Of a stretch of DNA of 64,000 nt, positions 18,464 through 27,169 are shown piece after piece. The notes beneath the pieces are model-generated. The model worked only from the letters and a program-made list of their open reading frames with translations. It did no database searches and was not told the origin of the DNA. The DNA comes from Gemmatimonadaceae bacterium (GTDB taxonomy: Bacteria; Gemmatimonadota; Gemmatimonadetes; Gemmatimonadales; Gemmatimonadaceae). The stretch is from the NCBI GenBank assembly GCA_036496605.1, contig DASXKV010000032.1, positions 124,001 through 188,000 on the forward strand, written 5' to 3'. The position numbers and the translations under genes were made by a program. Every line of letters begins with the position of its first letter. Position 1 is the first letter of the stretch.

Positions 18464-20890
18464 TCAATTCTTGATTTGCGAGAACGGCACATTGCCAATG
18501 CGATATTTGCGCCAGTCCTCGTGATCGAAGTGCCACCACTCCTGGGGATTCACGGTGAAGCCTTGCGCCTCCATCGCCTGGCGGAGCAGTTCGCGGTACC
18601 ACCGTTGGAGCGACGTCCCGCCCGGATACTCGGCGTACGCACGCTCGGTGCTCTCGTCGTACGTGCTCACCATCTCGACCGGCTTGCCCGTTTTGAGATC
18701 ATACAAGGTAAGATCGACGGCCGACCCGCGATTGTGCTTCGAGCCCTCGGCGGGGTTGGCGACGAGCCACTTCTTTGCGGCCGGCGTGGCATCCCAGAAG
18801 ACCTTCGTCACGTACCACGGACGATACGCATCGTGGATGAGCAAACCGTAGCCTAACGACTTGAGAACGTGGTGCGCCCGAACGAGCGCCGCTGCCGCGG
18901 GACGCTGCATGAATGCGCGCGCCTCGTCGTAGATCTGGGTGCCGAGAAAGTTGTTCGTCGTCGCGTACCGGATCTCGAGCTTGATCGTCGGATCGAGCTT
19001 GACCAGTTCGACGAGATCGGTCGGTCGAAACTCACCGCTCTCGGCGGGGAGCGTCGCCGCCAGCGCCTCCTTTCGCAACTCCGGCACCGGGCGGAGCGGG
19101 GTGATGCGCAGCTGGTTCGTTCCCGCTTTCGGCTCGATGTTGCGACGCCGGAAGTGCACGCCAGCCGCAATCGCCCCGGTCGCGCGACCGCTCCTGTCGC
19201 GTGTGAAGACGATGCGCTCGCCGTCATAGAGGCCATCCGCTGGGAAGGCAAAGGTATCGCGCGCGACCTCGGTCAGCGGGTACGGGAAAAACCACTCGAT
19301 GAGCGCCCAGAGCCGCCCATCGCGTTCGTAAACGTAGAGAATGTCGTAATCAGGGCCATACTCACCGATGAGTCCGCGCCAACCAGAGCGAGCGTCCTTC
19401 GGCATACCATGGTCGATACGAACGAGCGTATCGGCAAATGCATTTCCCGTTCGAATCGCCGTCGCCGAATCAGCGTTAGGCAAGTAAGTCGCTCCCCTCC
19501 CGAAGACGCGGTCGTCGACGAGCAGCGTATCGCCGCGCGCCCGCAGCTCCGGCACGCCGCCGCCGGCGGGGCCGAGCACGGCGAGCCCGGTGCCGCGATG
19601 CGTGAGCTCGATCTCGCGCCCGGTGCCCGACCGTGGCACATAACGACCGACGAGCAGACGCGCTCGGGTCGGCGCAATCGGGCCGGTCGTGTCCATCGCG
19701 GTCGCGGGTGCACCCTCGGCGACGATGCTGCTGCTACGACCTGCTCTCGCCCTCACGGCGAGCATCCCGCGCAACGCAGCTTCACCAATCTGATCGACGG
19801 CCGCATTCGCGCCGTCGCGCGTCGCCACGACGACGACACCGAGCTTGTCGTCGGGCAGGGCCTGAAGCGTCGTCGCGAATCCGTAGATTGCGCCGTCATG
19901 GCCAACGCTCCGATGGCCATCGAGCGAGCCGACGCGAAAGCCGATGCCATAGCCCGATTGCTCACCGGCACGCGCAAACTGTGGAGTCCACATCTGCGCA
20001 ATGGTCTCGGGCTTGAGCAACTGTCCATTCACACCGCGGCCGCCGGCGAAGAGCGCGCTGACGAAGCGCGCGAGGTCGGTTACGGTAGTGTACATGCTTC
20101 CCGCGGGCGCGATGCCGAGCTGAAAGGTGGGCGCGGCGAAGGTCCGTCCGTCGAGCGTCCACATCGTCGCGGGTGCGAGCTCGCGGGTCAACGCAGCCGA
20201 TGGCTCGAAACCGCTTGTCGTCATGCCTAACGGTTCGAGCACCGCTTTCGATAAAGCCCGCGCGAACGGCGCTCCGCTCACGCGCTCCAGAACGTACCCT
20301 ACCGTGGCGATGGCGGCGTTCGAGTACTTGGTATGCGTCTCCGGCGGGTAGATCAGCGTCGTGCGATTCAGGCTCGCAATCGTGGCCGATAGCGGCGGCG
20401 ATGTGCTATCGAAGTAGCTCCCGACCGGAGGCTCGCGAACGAGACCCGAGCGGTGAGACATCAACTGGCGGAGCGTGATCGGCTTGCCGAATGGATTGTG
20501 CGGATGAAAGTCGGACAGGTATCTCGAGACCGGCGCATCGAGATCGATCTTTCCTTGCTCGACGAGCTGCATGATCGCGACATCGGTAAACAGCTTCGAG
20601 ACCGAGCCGACGCGAAACACTGTCTGGGGTCCCGCAGCTCGATGCGATGCAGAGTCGACGACGCCGAAGCCCTTCGCCCAAACCACCTGTTGATCGTCGA
20701 CCAAGGCAATGGCGACGATTGGCAAGCCTTGGACGCGCATCTCACGATCGATGAGCCGCTCGAGCTGGTTGGCCACCGCCGCGTATTCGCGCTGCGGGGT
20801 CTCGACATCCTGCGCAGAGGCGCCTAACGGGAGAAGCGAAGCGAGAGCGAGCGAAAGCGCGGCGAAGGCGCAGCTGAAGGGTCGGATCAT
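18464..20890 (-). CDS. Secreted fusion: beta-lactamase-like serine hydrolase plus D-Ala-D-Ala dipeptidase (VanX-like)
   Basis: An 808-residue protein beginning with a signal peptide (ALSLALASLLPLGASAQ). The first 370 or so residues are a class C beta-lactamase/esterase-type serine hydrolase with S96-V-S-K99, Y-S-N in HTKYSNAA and a late HDG in place of KTG. A middle region of about 200 residues resembles the beta-sandwich tails of such hydrolases. The last 200 residues are an M15D dipeptidase: DAYRPWYVTKVFW, zinc ligands in SKHNRGSAVDLTLYD and EWWHFDH. The second part should cleave D-Ala-D-Ala; the first could be a D-peptidase or esterase. Both would act in the envelope. ATG 20890 fits the signal peptide; the frame extends to 20968. 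Confidence 0.88.
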   Translation of the reverse strand: MIRPFSCAFAALSLALASLLPLGASAQDVETPQREYAAVANQLERLIDREMRVQGLPIVAIALVDDQQVVWAKGFGVVDSASHRAAGPQTVFRVGSVSKLFTDVAIMQLVEQGKIDLDAPVSRYLSDFHPHNPFGKPITLRQLMSHRSGLVREPPVGSYFDSTSPPLSATIASLNRTTLIYPPETHTKYSNAAIATVGYVLERVSGAPFARALSKAVLEPLGMTTSGFEPSAALTRELAPATMWTLDGRTFAAPTFQLGIAPAGSMYTTVTDLARFVSALFAGGRGVNGQLLKPETIAQMWTPQFARAGEQSGYGIGFRVGSLDGHRSVGHDGAIYGFATTLQALPDDKLGVVVVATRDGANAAVDQIGEAALRGMLAVRARAGRSSSIVAEGAPATAMDTTGPIAPTRARLLVGRYVPRSGTGREIELTHRGTGLAVLGPAGGGVPELRARGDTLLVDDRVFGRGATYLPNADSATAIRTGNAFADTLVRIDHGMPKDARSGWRGLIGEYGPDYDILYVYERDGRLWALIEWFFPYPLTEVARDTFAFPADGLYDGERIVFTRDRSGRATGAIAAGVHFRRRNIEPKAGTNQLRITPLRPVPELRKEALAATLPAESGEFRPTDLVELVKLDPTIKLEIRYATTNNFLGTQIYDEARAFMQRPAAAALVRAHHVLKSLGYGLLIHDAYRPWYVTKVFWDATPAAKKWLVANPAEGSKHNRGSAVDLTLYDLKTGKPVEMVSTYDESTERAYAEYPGGTSLQRWYRELLRQAMEAQGFTVNPQEWWHFDHEDWRKYRIGNVPFSQIKN

Positions 20891-20999
20891 CGGCCTGGCG
20901 AGCGACGGCGGGAGAAGCATGATGAGCACCGAGGGGGGACGCGTCATCTTCGCCAGCGTGCGCGCCAATGTCCAGCGTTGCGGACCGCCTGTGAGCCGT

Positions 21000-21380
21000 T
21001 TAGTGCGACTGGCCGCCCACCCAGCTGCGAAGCATGTCCATCAGCGTGCGCGGCTGAATCGCGCGAAACTCACCCGCGTCGAAGAACTTGCCATAGCAGA
21101 TCGGACACGACTCGTACCATACCTCGCGCGTTTGCCGATCGAGCATACGGATCATGGGCTGGTGACAGCGCGGGCAATCGACACGCCGCTGCTCGTTGAG
21201 GCCCGGGCGCGCCGCGGCGCCCGGCGGATCGAGCAGATCGATGCTCTCCTTTGCGTGCACATCGGCATCCTCGAGCGCGTCGAACCAGAGCCCCTCGCAC
21301 GATGTGCATCGATCGATCTGCGTCTGCTCGACCTGCATCGTCTTCATCGGGGCGCTGCACTTCGGACACTGGATCTGCAT
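21000..21380 (-). CDS. Double zinc-ribbon protein (zf-TFIIB type)
   Basis: A 126-residue protein with two Cys-x2-Cys ribbons: CPKCSAPM paired with CTSCEGLWFD, and CPRCHQPM paired with CPICYGKFFD. This is the TFIIB-type zinc-ribbon pattern common in small bacterial proteins of unknown function. There is no signal peptide or membrane span. The C-terminus (MDMLRSWVGGQSH) is not recognised. A role in nucleic acid or protein binding is only inferred from the fold. It lies between gluconokinase and the fusion hydrolase on the same strand. Confidence 0.82.
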   Translation of the reverse strand: MQIQCPKCSAPMKTMQVEQTQIDRCTSCEGLWFDALEDADVHAKESIDLLDPPGAAARPGLNEQRRVDCPRCHQPMIRMLDRQTREVWYESCPICYGKFFDAGEFRAIQPRTLMDMLRSWVGGQSH

Positions 21381-21465
21381 GGAGTGCCCTCACGCAAAGA
21401 GAGACAGAATGAAGACGATTGTCGCCGTGAGACGGGCAACGTGATCGGCGCGTCGGTGCGCTGCG

Positions 21466-21978
21466 TCACCTCGAGAGCGAGAGGTCGTGGCGAATGCGCC
21501 GGACAATCTCCGCCGGCTCGCACGACGCATCGAGCCACAACGCCTCATGCGGCTCCTCGAGGGTCGCGAGTTGACTCGCGAGGAGCGACGGCCCGGCGTA
21601 ATGACCGCTTCGCTGCGCAAGCCTTTCCCGCAGCATCGACTCCGGCGCTCGGAGGTATATGAATCGTACGTCGTCCGTCGCTTCAGACGGCACGAGCGCG
21701 CGCCGATACTGTTCTTTCAACGCTGAGCAGGCGAGGACGACGTTCACCTGCCGTGCATGAAGATCGCGAAGCGCATCATGTATCGCGCGGAGCCACGGCG
21801 CGCGATCCGCATCCGTCAGCCCTATGCCGCGTTTCATCCGCTCGATGTTTTCCGGCGAGTGAAACTCGTCGGCCTCGAGGAAGCGCCAGCCTAACGACTC
21901 GGCGAGGACCTCCCCAACCGTTGTCTTTCCCGCGCCCGCAGGTCCCATGAGCACGATGATCCGTGGCGCGGCAGCCAT
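21466..21978 (-). CDS. gntK: Gluconokinase
   Basis: A 170-residue P-loop kinase: IIVLMGPAGAGKTTVGEVLA (Walker A), then FLEADEFHSPENIERM and LTDADRAPWLRAI, all diagnostic of the GntK family, plus LACSALKEQYR and the family-typical GHYAGPSLLASQLATLE. It phosphorylates gluconate to 6-phosphogluconate, feeding the gnd step encoded at 14394. ATG 21978 is preferred over a TTG three codons earlier. The gene is not in the gnd-zwf operon but is within 5 kb of it. Confidence 0.93.
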   Translation of the reverse strand: MAAAPRIIVLMGPAGAGKTTVGEVLAESLGWRFLEADEFHSPENIERMKRGIGLTDADRAPWLRAIHDALRDLHARQVNVVLACSALKEQYRRALVPSEATDDVRFIYLRAPESMLRERLAQRSGHYAGPSLLASQLATLEEPHEALWLDASCEPAEIVRRIRHDLSLSR

Positions 21979-22018
21979 GCGCCCCAAGCTATCGCATCGT
22001 GCCGCTGCTGCTCAGGGT

Positions 22019-22681
22019 CTATGGGCCGCGGACAAGGGCGCGCAGACGTGCGAGGTCTTCATCGGTTACGGACGTCACCAGCGGCGCCGGATGCATCAAG
22101 GCGCTCGCCGACGGATCGTGAGGAAGCCCGAGCGCGTGCCCGAGCTCATGCGCGATCGTCGCGTACAGCACGCGATTAGGAGAACCGATCTGCCAGGGCG
22201 CTGGTTGCACTGACACAAAGACGTCGGCTCGCGTGAGCTTACCCGTCTTACTACTGTAGAGCATCGTGACGCCGGGATTGCTCGGCGGGAGCCGGTCACT
22301 CCAGTAGAGCCGGATGTCCGCATCCAGCGACCAACTCACCCTCACGACGCGGACCACGTCCGAGCGCATCCAGGCGTGTACCGCCTCGTCAACGAGTTTT
22401 CCGTGGTCGATTGACTCACCTGGCTTGTCGGTCCAGGGCTGAACCCAAAGCCGCAGAGTGCCAGAGCGCGACCACACGTACGCGCGTCCGCCGGCAGCAA
22501 CGACCGTCTCGTTCGGCTCGGCGGACGTCTCGCCATGAGTGACCAGAACCACGGATCCTTGCTGCATGGGGGCTGCAACGATCGACGGCGACGGCTTGGC
22601 ACAAGCTTCGGTGAGACAACCACTTATGACCGCTATTGCAACGTAGATGCTGAGAGCGCGAAGAGATCCGGAACGGCGCAA
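22019..22681 (-). CDS. Metzincin (matrixin-like) zinc metalloprotease lipoprotein
   Basis: A 220-residue protein. The N-terminal lipobox VISGC puts the lipidated cysteine near residue 22. The catalytic zinc motif HELGHALGLPHD (HExxHxxGxxHD) and the following Met-turn region SALMHP identify a metzincin, close to the matrixin/archaemetzincin side. The fold before it (beta strands such as VRVSWSLDADIRLYW) fits a small catalytic domain without a propeptide, so activity control is not evident. It should act in the periplasm or on the outer membrane. It diverges from the Clp N-domain gene across 246 bases. Confidence 0.87.
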   Translation of the reverse strand: MRRSGSLRALSIYVAIAVISGCLTEACAKPSPSIVAAPMQQGSVVLVTHGETSAEPNETVVAAGGRAYVWSRSGTLRLWVQPWTDKPGESIDHGKLVDEAVHAWMRSDVVRVVRVSWSLDADIRLYWSDRLPPSNPGVTMLYSSKTGKLTRADVFVSVQPAPWQIGSPNRVLYATIAHELGHALGLPHDPSASALMHPAPLVTSVTDEDLARLRALVRGP

Positions 22682-22927
22682 GGAGCTCCTGGCTAAAGTG
22701 TGCGACCGAATAGATCAGGTCGCCACTTAGCCGACGCCGTGGCACACTCGCGGTCACCGCAGTTTCAGCCTTGGTCGTCTCGAATTCCCTGAAGAGATAC
22801 CGAATGGACGGCAATAGAGGGGTAAGCCCCGCGCCCGACGCTGCAGACTTGTGGGCCGTTGTCGCCCGTCATAGCCTGTGCCTGATTCAGCGATCTCTCA
22901 TTCCCTTTCCAAGGATGCCATCGGCGC

Positions 22928-23383
22928 GTGGACGCACTCGAGTTCTCTGATCGATTACGCAGCGTGCTGACTGAGGCGCGTGAGGAGGCCGCGCGACTGC
23001 AACACGAGCATGTCGGCACCGAGCATCTGCTCATCGCCCTCCTCAGTGACACCAGCCGTGACGGTGGCGCGCCGCCGTCCCTCGCCGGTGTGGTACTCGA
23101 CGTGCTCGGCGTCGATCGATCGAAAATGAAAGTGGTCCTCGAGCAGACCGTGCTCCGCGGCCGCGTGGCGACGTCGGATGACCAACTCTCGTACACGTCG
23201 CGCGCCAAAGCGGTACTCGAGCTCGCGATGGCCGAAGCGCGCGTCTCGAAGGCAGGAACCGTCGACACGCAGCACTTGCTGCTCGGACTCGTCCGGGAAG
23301 AGCGCGGAATTGCCGCCCAGGTGCTACTCGATTTCGGCATTACCGTCGAGAAGACGCGGGCGGAGTTGGCGAAGCTGAGCTGA
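22928..23383 (+). CDS. Stand-alone Clp N-terminal (ClpA/ClpC N) domain protein
   Basis: A 151-residue protein made only of the double Clp N repeat: FSDRLRSVLTEAREEAARLQ then HVGTEHLLIALL, and LSYTSRAKAVLELAMAEARV then VDTQHLLLGLV, as in the substrate/adaptor-binding domain of ClpC. No AAA+ module follows: the frame stops normally and the next gene is convergent. Such proteins may modulate a ClpC/ClpA chaperone or bind its adaptors. The start is GTG 22928; no other start precedes the conserved domain. Confidence 0.88.
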   Translation: MDALEFSDRLRSVLTEAREEAARLQHEHVGTEHLLIALLSDTSRDGGAPPSLAGVVLDVLGVDRSKMKVVLEQTVLRGRVATSDDQLSYTSRAKAVLELAMAEARVSKAGTVDTQHLLLGLVREERGIAAQVLLDFGITVEKTRAELAKLS

Positions 23384-23387
23384 CGAG

Positions 23388-24332
23388 CTAGTCGAAATCC
23401 AAAGCCAAGTCCATCGCTGGTGCGGAGTGCGTCAGCGCGCCAACCGAAATCCAGTCAACGCCTGTCTCGGCGATTCCACGCACGGTGCCGAGGTTCACGC
23501 CACCGGACGCCTCGAGAATCGCACGCTTGCGTACGTGTCGCACCGCCGACCGCATCTCATCGAGCGACATGTTGTCGAGCATGATGACGTCGGCGGCCGC
23601 CGCGAGCGCGCGCTCGACTTGCTCCATGTCGTCGCATTCCACTTCGACCTTCACCTCGGGCGCGAGCTCGCGCGCGCGATGGACTGCGGTCGCGATGTCG
23701 CCGTCGAGTGCCGCAAGATGGTTGTCCTTGATCAGCACGGCCGACGACAAATTCATGCGGTGATTGTGGCCTCCGCCAGCGCGAACGGCGTACTTCTCGA
23801 GCTGTCGCCATCCCGGAGTCGTCTTCCGCGTGTCGAGGATCTTCGCCTCAGTGCCGGCAACTGCAGCGACGAACTCCGCGGTGAGCGACGCGATGCCGGA
23901 AAGTCGTTGCAGGAAATTCAACGCGACACGCTCCGCGGAGAGGAGTGCCCGCGCGTTCCCGTTAACGAAGAGCACGGAGGCGCCCTTCGCGACGCGGACT
24001 CCGTCTTCGACGTCGATCCGGATCGCGACTTTCGGATCGAGGAGGCGAAAGGCGTCCAGCGCGAGCGCGACGCCGCACACCACACCGTTCTCGCGCGCGA
24101 CGAGCGTGCCTCGCGCGCGACGTTCGGAGACGACCGTCGCTATCGTGGTGAGGTCGTCGAAGGCGCCATCTTCGTCGAGAGCGCCGCGAACGAGTGCATC
24201 GAGTGCTTGCTGCTTCAGCGGAAATCGTAATGTCCCCACTGCATCGATCGCTGGTACGCTGAGCGGCGTGACGGTACGAGGAACGGAACGACGCGGTGGC
24301 TGCGACTCCTTCATCGGCGTGGGATTCTCCAT
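23388..24332 (-). CDS. nadC: Nicotinate-nucleotide pyrophosphorylase (quinolinate phosphoribosyltransferase)
   Basis: A protein of about 314 residues. The core is recognised by TLVARENGVVCGVALA, LNFLQRLSGIAS, ILDTRKTTPGWRQLEKYAVR, GGGHNHRMNL with IKDNH, and the late VDWISVGALTHSAPA. It converts quinolinate and PRPP to nicotinate mononucleotide, third step of de novo NAD synthesis. ATG 24332 has AGAGG close upstream; ATG 24314 (GGAGAA ten bases before) is an equal alternative. It is last in the nadB-nadA-nadC order and 47 bases after nadA. Confidence 0.95.
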   Translation of the reverse strand: MENPTPMKESQPPRRSVPRTVTPLSVPAIDAVGTLRFPLKQQALDALVRGALDEDGAFDDLTTIATVVSERRARGTLVARENGVVCGVALALDAFRLLDPKVAIRIDVEDGVRVAKGASVLFVNGNARALLSAERVALNFLQRLSGIASLTAEFVAAVAGTEAKILDTRKTTPGWRQLEKYAVRAGGGHNHRMNLSSAVLIKDNHLAALDGDIATAVHRARELAPEVKVEVECDDMEQVERALAAAADVIMLDNMSLDEMRSAVRHVRKRAILEASGGVNLGTVRGIAETGVDWISVGALTHSAPAMDLALDFD

Positions 24333-24379
24333 AAGTCCTCTTCGTAGCGGAAGGCGATGGTCGAGTAAGTGAGGTGATC

Positions 24380-25426
24380 TCACTCGCCCGGGTCGACGCC
24401 GTCTGGTACTGGCGAGAGCGGCTGTTTCGCGGTGCCGCCGATAGCGACCATTCGCTCGATAGCGCGACGTGCGCGATCGGCGATCTCGGTAGGCACGGTG
24501 ATTTGGTGCTGTAAACGCTCCAGCGCCGTTAGGACTTTCGGAAGCGTCGTCACCTTCATGTACGCGCACAACGCTCGTTCGTTCGCGGCGTAGAAGCGCT
24601 TGCTTGGATTCTCTCGGCGCAGGCGGTGCAGGATGCCGACTTCGGTCGCCACGATGAAGTCGTCGGCGTCGGATAGAGCAGGACGCTTGATCATCCCTTC
24701 CGTCGAGAGGATCTGCACGCCCTCGGCATCGATGTCGCCGGCGGACATTGCCTCGAGCACGCTTGTCGAACATCCACACTCGGGATGCACGAGGAATTCC
24801 GCGTTAGGGTGCAGGTGACGCTGCAGTCGAATGTTCTCGGGATCGATACCCGCGTGCACGTGGCACTCACCCATCCAGACGAGAATATTCTCCCGCTTCG
24901 TCAGCCGGCGAACGTGCGCGCCGAGGAACATGTCGGGAAGAAAGAGAATCTCCCGATCCGGCGCGATTGAATTGACGACTTCCACGGCGTTGCCGGAAGT
25001 ACAGCAATAATCGCTTTCGGCTTTGACCTCGGCTGTAGTGTTCACGTACGACACCACAACGGCGCCGGGATGCTCAGCCTTCCACGCGAGCAGCTGCTCC
25101 GCATCGATGGTCGACGCGAGGGAACAGCCCGCCGCGAGATCGGGGAGAAGAACAGTCTTGCTGGGCGACAGAATGGCCGCAGTCTCGGCCATGAAATGCA
25201 CGCCGCAAAATACGATCACCTTGGCCGATGTCTTCGCGGCTTCACGAGACAGGCCGAGCGAGTCTCCAACGAAGTCGGCAACATCCTGAACTTCGGGCCG
25301 CTCGTAGTTATGCGCGAGAATGACCGCGTTTCGCTCGCGTGCGACCTCCTTGATCTCCGCTTGCAGTTCCGCGATGAGCTCGTCCCTGGCCAGCGAAGAG
25401 GACTGAGGCGCGGTGGAGCTAGGCAT
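24380..25426 (-). CDS. nadA: Quinolinate synthase
   Basis: A 348-residue protein with VILAHNYERPEVQDVADF, GDSLGLSR, DLAAGCSLA, VSYVNTTAEVKAESDYCCTS and HPECGCSTSVLE. The cysteines in AGCSL, PECGC and near ERALCAYMK are the expected 4Fe-4S ligands. It condenses iminoaspartate with dihydroxyacetone phosphate to quinolinate; the cluster makes it oxygen sensitive. ATG 25426 begins just before the conserved part. About 106 bases separate it from nadB. Confidence 0.96.
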   Translation of the reverse strand: MPSSTAPQSSSLARDELIAELQAEIKEVARERNAVILAHNYERPEVQDVADFVGDSLGLSREAAKTSAKVIVFCGVHFMAETAAILSPSKTVLLPDLAAGCSLASTIDAEQLLAWKAEHPGAVVVSYVNTTAEVKAESDYCCTSGNAVEVVNSIAPDREILFLPDMFLGAHVRRLTKRENILVWMGECHVHAGIDPENIRLQRHLHPNAEFLVHPECGCSTSVLEAMSAGDIDAEGVQILSTEGMIKRPALSDADDFIVATEVGILHRLRRENPSKRFYAANERALCAYMKVTTLPKVLTALERLQHQITVPTEIADRARRAIERMVAIGGTAKQPLSPVPDGVDPGE

Positions 25427-25532
25427 GCCGCTGAATGTAATGCGCGAGGTTTGGTAAGAAGTAAAACACCACAGAGATGCAAAACGCGAGCGCGCGTCGA
25501 TCCAACGCGACGAATTACTGCTGAGCGCGGAA

Positions 25533-27041
25533 CTACTGCTCGATGTGACGCCCCTGCCAGGAGCGCTGTGGCTTGGGGAAGTCGGAGCGGTAGTGGCCGC
25601 CGCGCGATTCCTTGCGCTGAAGCGCCGCCTCGATGATCAGTCGTGACGTCTCGACGAGATTTTGCTCTTCGGTCGCGCCAACGGGCAATCGCTCCTCGAT
25701 CGTCGCGAGCGAGTGGAGTGCGAAGCGCAGCCCTTTGGCGGTTCGCGCAATCGCCGCGTGCTCCCACATCAGTGCTCGCACCGCGTCCGCACTCACCTGC
25801 GCCGCGCCTCGATCGGTAAGGAGTGCGACTTTCCATGACCCGGCCGGCGGTTCGCTCTTGAGCGGCGTTACATGCGACAGGTCGCGCGCAACGCGCTCGG
25901 CGAATACGAGACCTTCGAGTAGCGAGTTCGACGCGAGCCGATTCGCCCCGTGTACACCGGTGCGCGCCACTTCTCCCACGGCGTAGAGGCGTTTCATCGT
26001 CGAGCGTCCGGAGAGATCGGTCACGACGCCGCCCATCATGTAATGCGCAGCCGGCGTGACGGGGATGAGGTCGTGACGCGGATCGATGCCGCGTGCCATG
26101 CAGATGGCGAAGATCCCCGGAAAGCGCTTCGTGAACCCGTTGCCGAGCTTTCGCGCATCGAGATGCACCTTGCCCTGGCGTTGCTCGCGAAAAATGGCGC
26201 GCGCGACAACGTCGCGAGGTGCGAGCTCCGCGAGGCGATGCCGCTTCACCATGAATCGCTCGCCCGCCGCGTTCACGAGAATGGCTCCTTCGCCGCGCAC
26301 GGCTTCCGAGATCAATTGCAGCGGATTCTCTGACGTGTCGAGCGCGGTGGGATGGAATTGAACGAACTCCATGTCCGCCAAGCGTGCGCCGGCGCGATGA
26401 GCAATTGCGAAACCATCACCGGTGGCAACGACGGGGTTCGTCGTGTAGCGGTACACCTGTCCGCATCCCCCAGTGGCAAGAACGGTGACGTCCGCGATGA
26501 TCTCCGCCGGCCGGCCGGCAATGCTCGCGCGCACGCCGACGCACTCACCACCTCGCACGATGAGATCGAGGACGCGAGCCTTCTCGATGACACCGACTCG
26601 TTCGCTCTCGTGCACGCGGTCGATCAGCGTGCGCGCCACCTCGGCGCCGGTCTGATCGCCATGAGCGTGGACGATACGATTCTTCGAGTGCGCTGCCTCA
26701 CGACCGAGCTTGAGGTCGCCCGTCGGGTCGAGATCGAAGTCTGCGCCTGCAGTCTGCAGCTCGCGCACGCGGGCTGGTCCTTCCTCGACGAGAATCTGAA
26801 CCGCTGCGGCGTCGCAGAGCGCGGCGCCCGCGGCCAGCGTGTCCCGCCGGTGCAATTCGGGCGAGTCACCGGCTCCCAATGCAGCAGCGATGCCGCCTTG
26901 TGCGTATGCCGTCGCGCTGTCGAACAACGAGCGCTTCGTCAGAAGCAGGACGTCGGCTTGGTCCGCGGCGCGCCAAGCAGTATGCAAGCCGGCGACACCG
27001 CTTCCGATCACGAGCACACCTGTTCGCAGGCGGTCAGTCAT
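25533..27041 (-). CDS. nadB: L-aspartate oxidase
   Basis: A 502-residue flavoprotein: FAD-binding start LVIGSGVAGLHTAWRAA, AYAQGGIAAALG, VLATGGCGQVYRYTTNP, EFVQFHPTALD, ARGIDPRHDLIPVTPAAHYM with GGV, and VGEVARTGVHGANRLASNSL, all typical of NadB. It oxidises aspartate to iminoaspartate for NadA. A C-terminal helical domain of the fumarate-reductase family follows. With nadA and nadC downstream it forms a complete de novo NAD pathway from aspartate. It diverges from the BMP lipoprotein gene over 128 bases. Confidence 0.96.
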   Translation of the reverse strand: MTDRLRTGVLVIGSGVAGLHTAWRAADQADVLLLTKRSLFDSATAYAQGGIAAALGAGDSPELHRRDTLAAGAALCDAAAVQILVEEGPARVRELQTAGADFDLDPTGDLKLGREAAHSKNRIVHAHGDQTGAEVARTLIDRVHESERVGVIEKARVLDLIVRGGECVGVRASIAGRPAEIIADVTVLATGGCGQVYRYTTNPVVATGDGFAIAHRAGARLADMEFVQFHPTALDTSENPLQLISEAVRGEGAILVNAAGERFMVKRHRLAELAPRDVVARAIFREQRQGKVHLDARKLGNGFTKRFPGIFAICMARGIDPRHDLIPVTPAAHYMMGGVVTDLSGRSTMKRLYAVGEVARTGVHGANRLASNSLLEGLVFAERVARDLSHVTPLKSEPPAGSWKVALLTDRGAAQVSADAVRALMWEHAAIARTAKGLRFALHSLATIEERLPVGATEEQNLVETSRLIIEAALQRKESRGGHYRSDFPKPQRSWQGRHIEQ

Positions 27042-27069
27042 CGTCGAAAGATAGAGCGGCCGGTCCCCT

Positions 27070-27119
27070 TGTCATCCCGAGCGATCCATTGTCATACCCA
27101 AGTGCAGCGAGGGATGACA
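27070..27119. repeat. Intergenic repeat element bounded by TGTCATCCC / GGGATGACA
   Basis: TGTCATCCC at 27070-27078 pairs with GGGATGACA at 27111-27119, nine bases without mismatch, with an inner GTCATACCC copy of the left arm. This looks like the widespread bacterial intergenic element beginning TGTCATCCCGAGC. It lies between nadB and the BMP gene, in the only place for both promoters. No other copy was seen in the window. Confidence 0.6.
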
Positions 27120-27169
27120 GACTGACCGACCTCTTCCCACAATCGATCCGCACAACGACCTTTGCTGCC

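Noticed and set aside
18464-20890. Vancomycin-resistance cluster
   Set aside because: Only a VanX-like domain is present; no vanH, D-Ala-D-Lac ligase or VanRS pair is adjacent.
25427-25532. NAD-responsive riboswitch before nadA
   Set aside because: The 106-base gap after nadB shows no convincing conserved stem-loop pattern that I could recognise.
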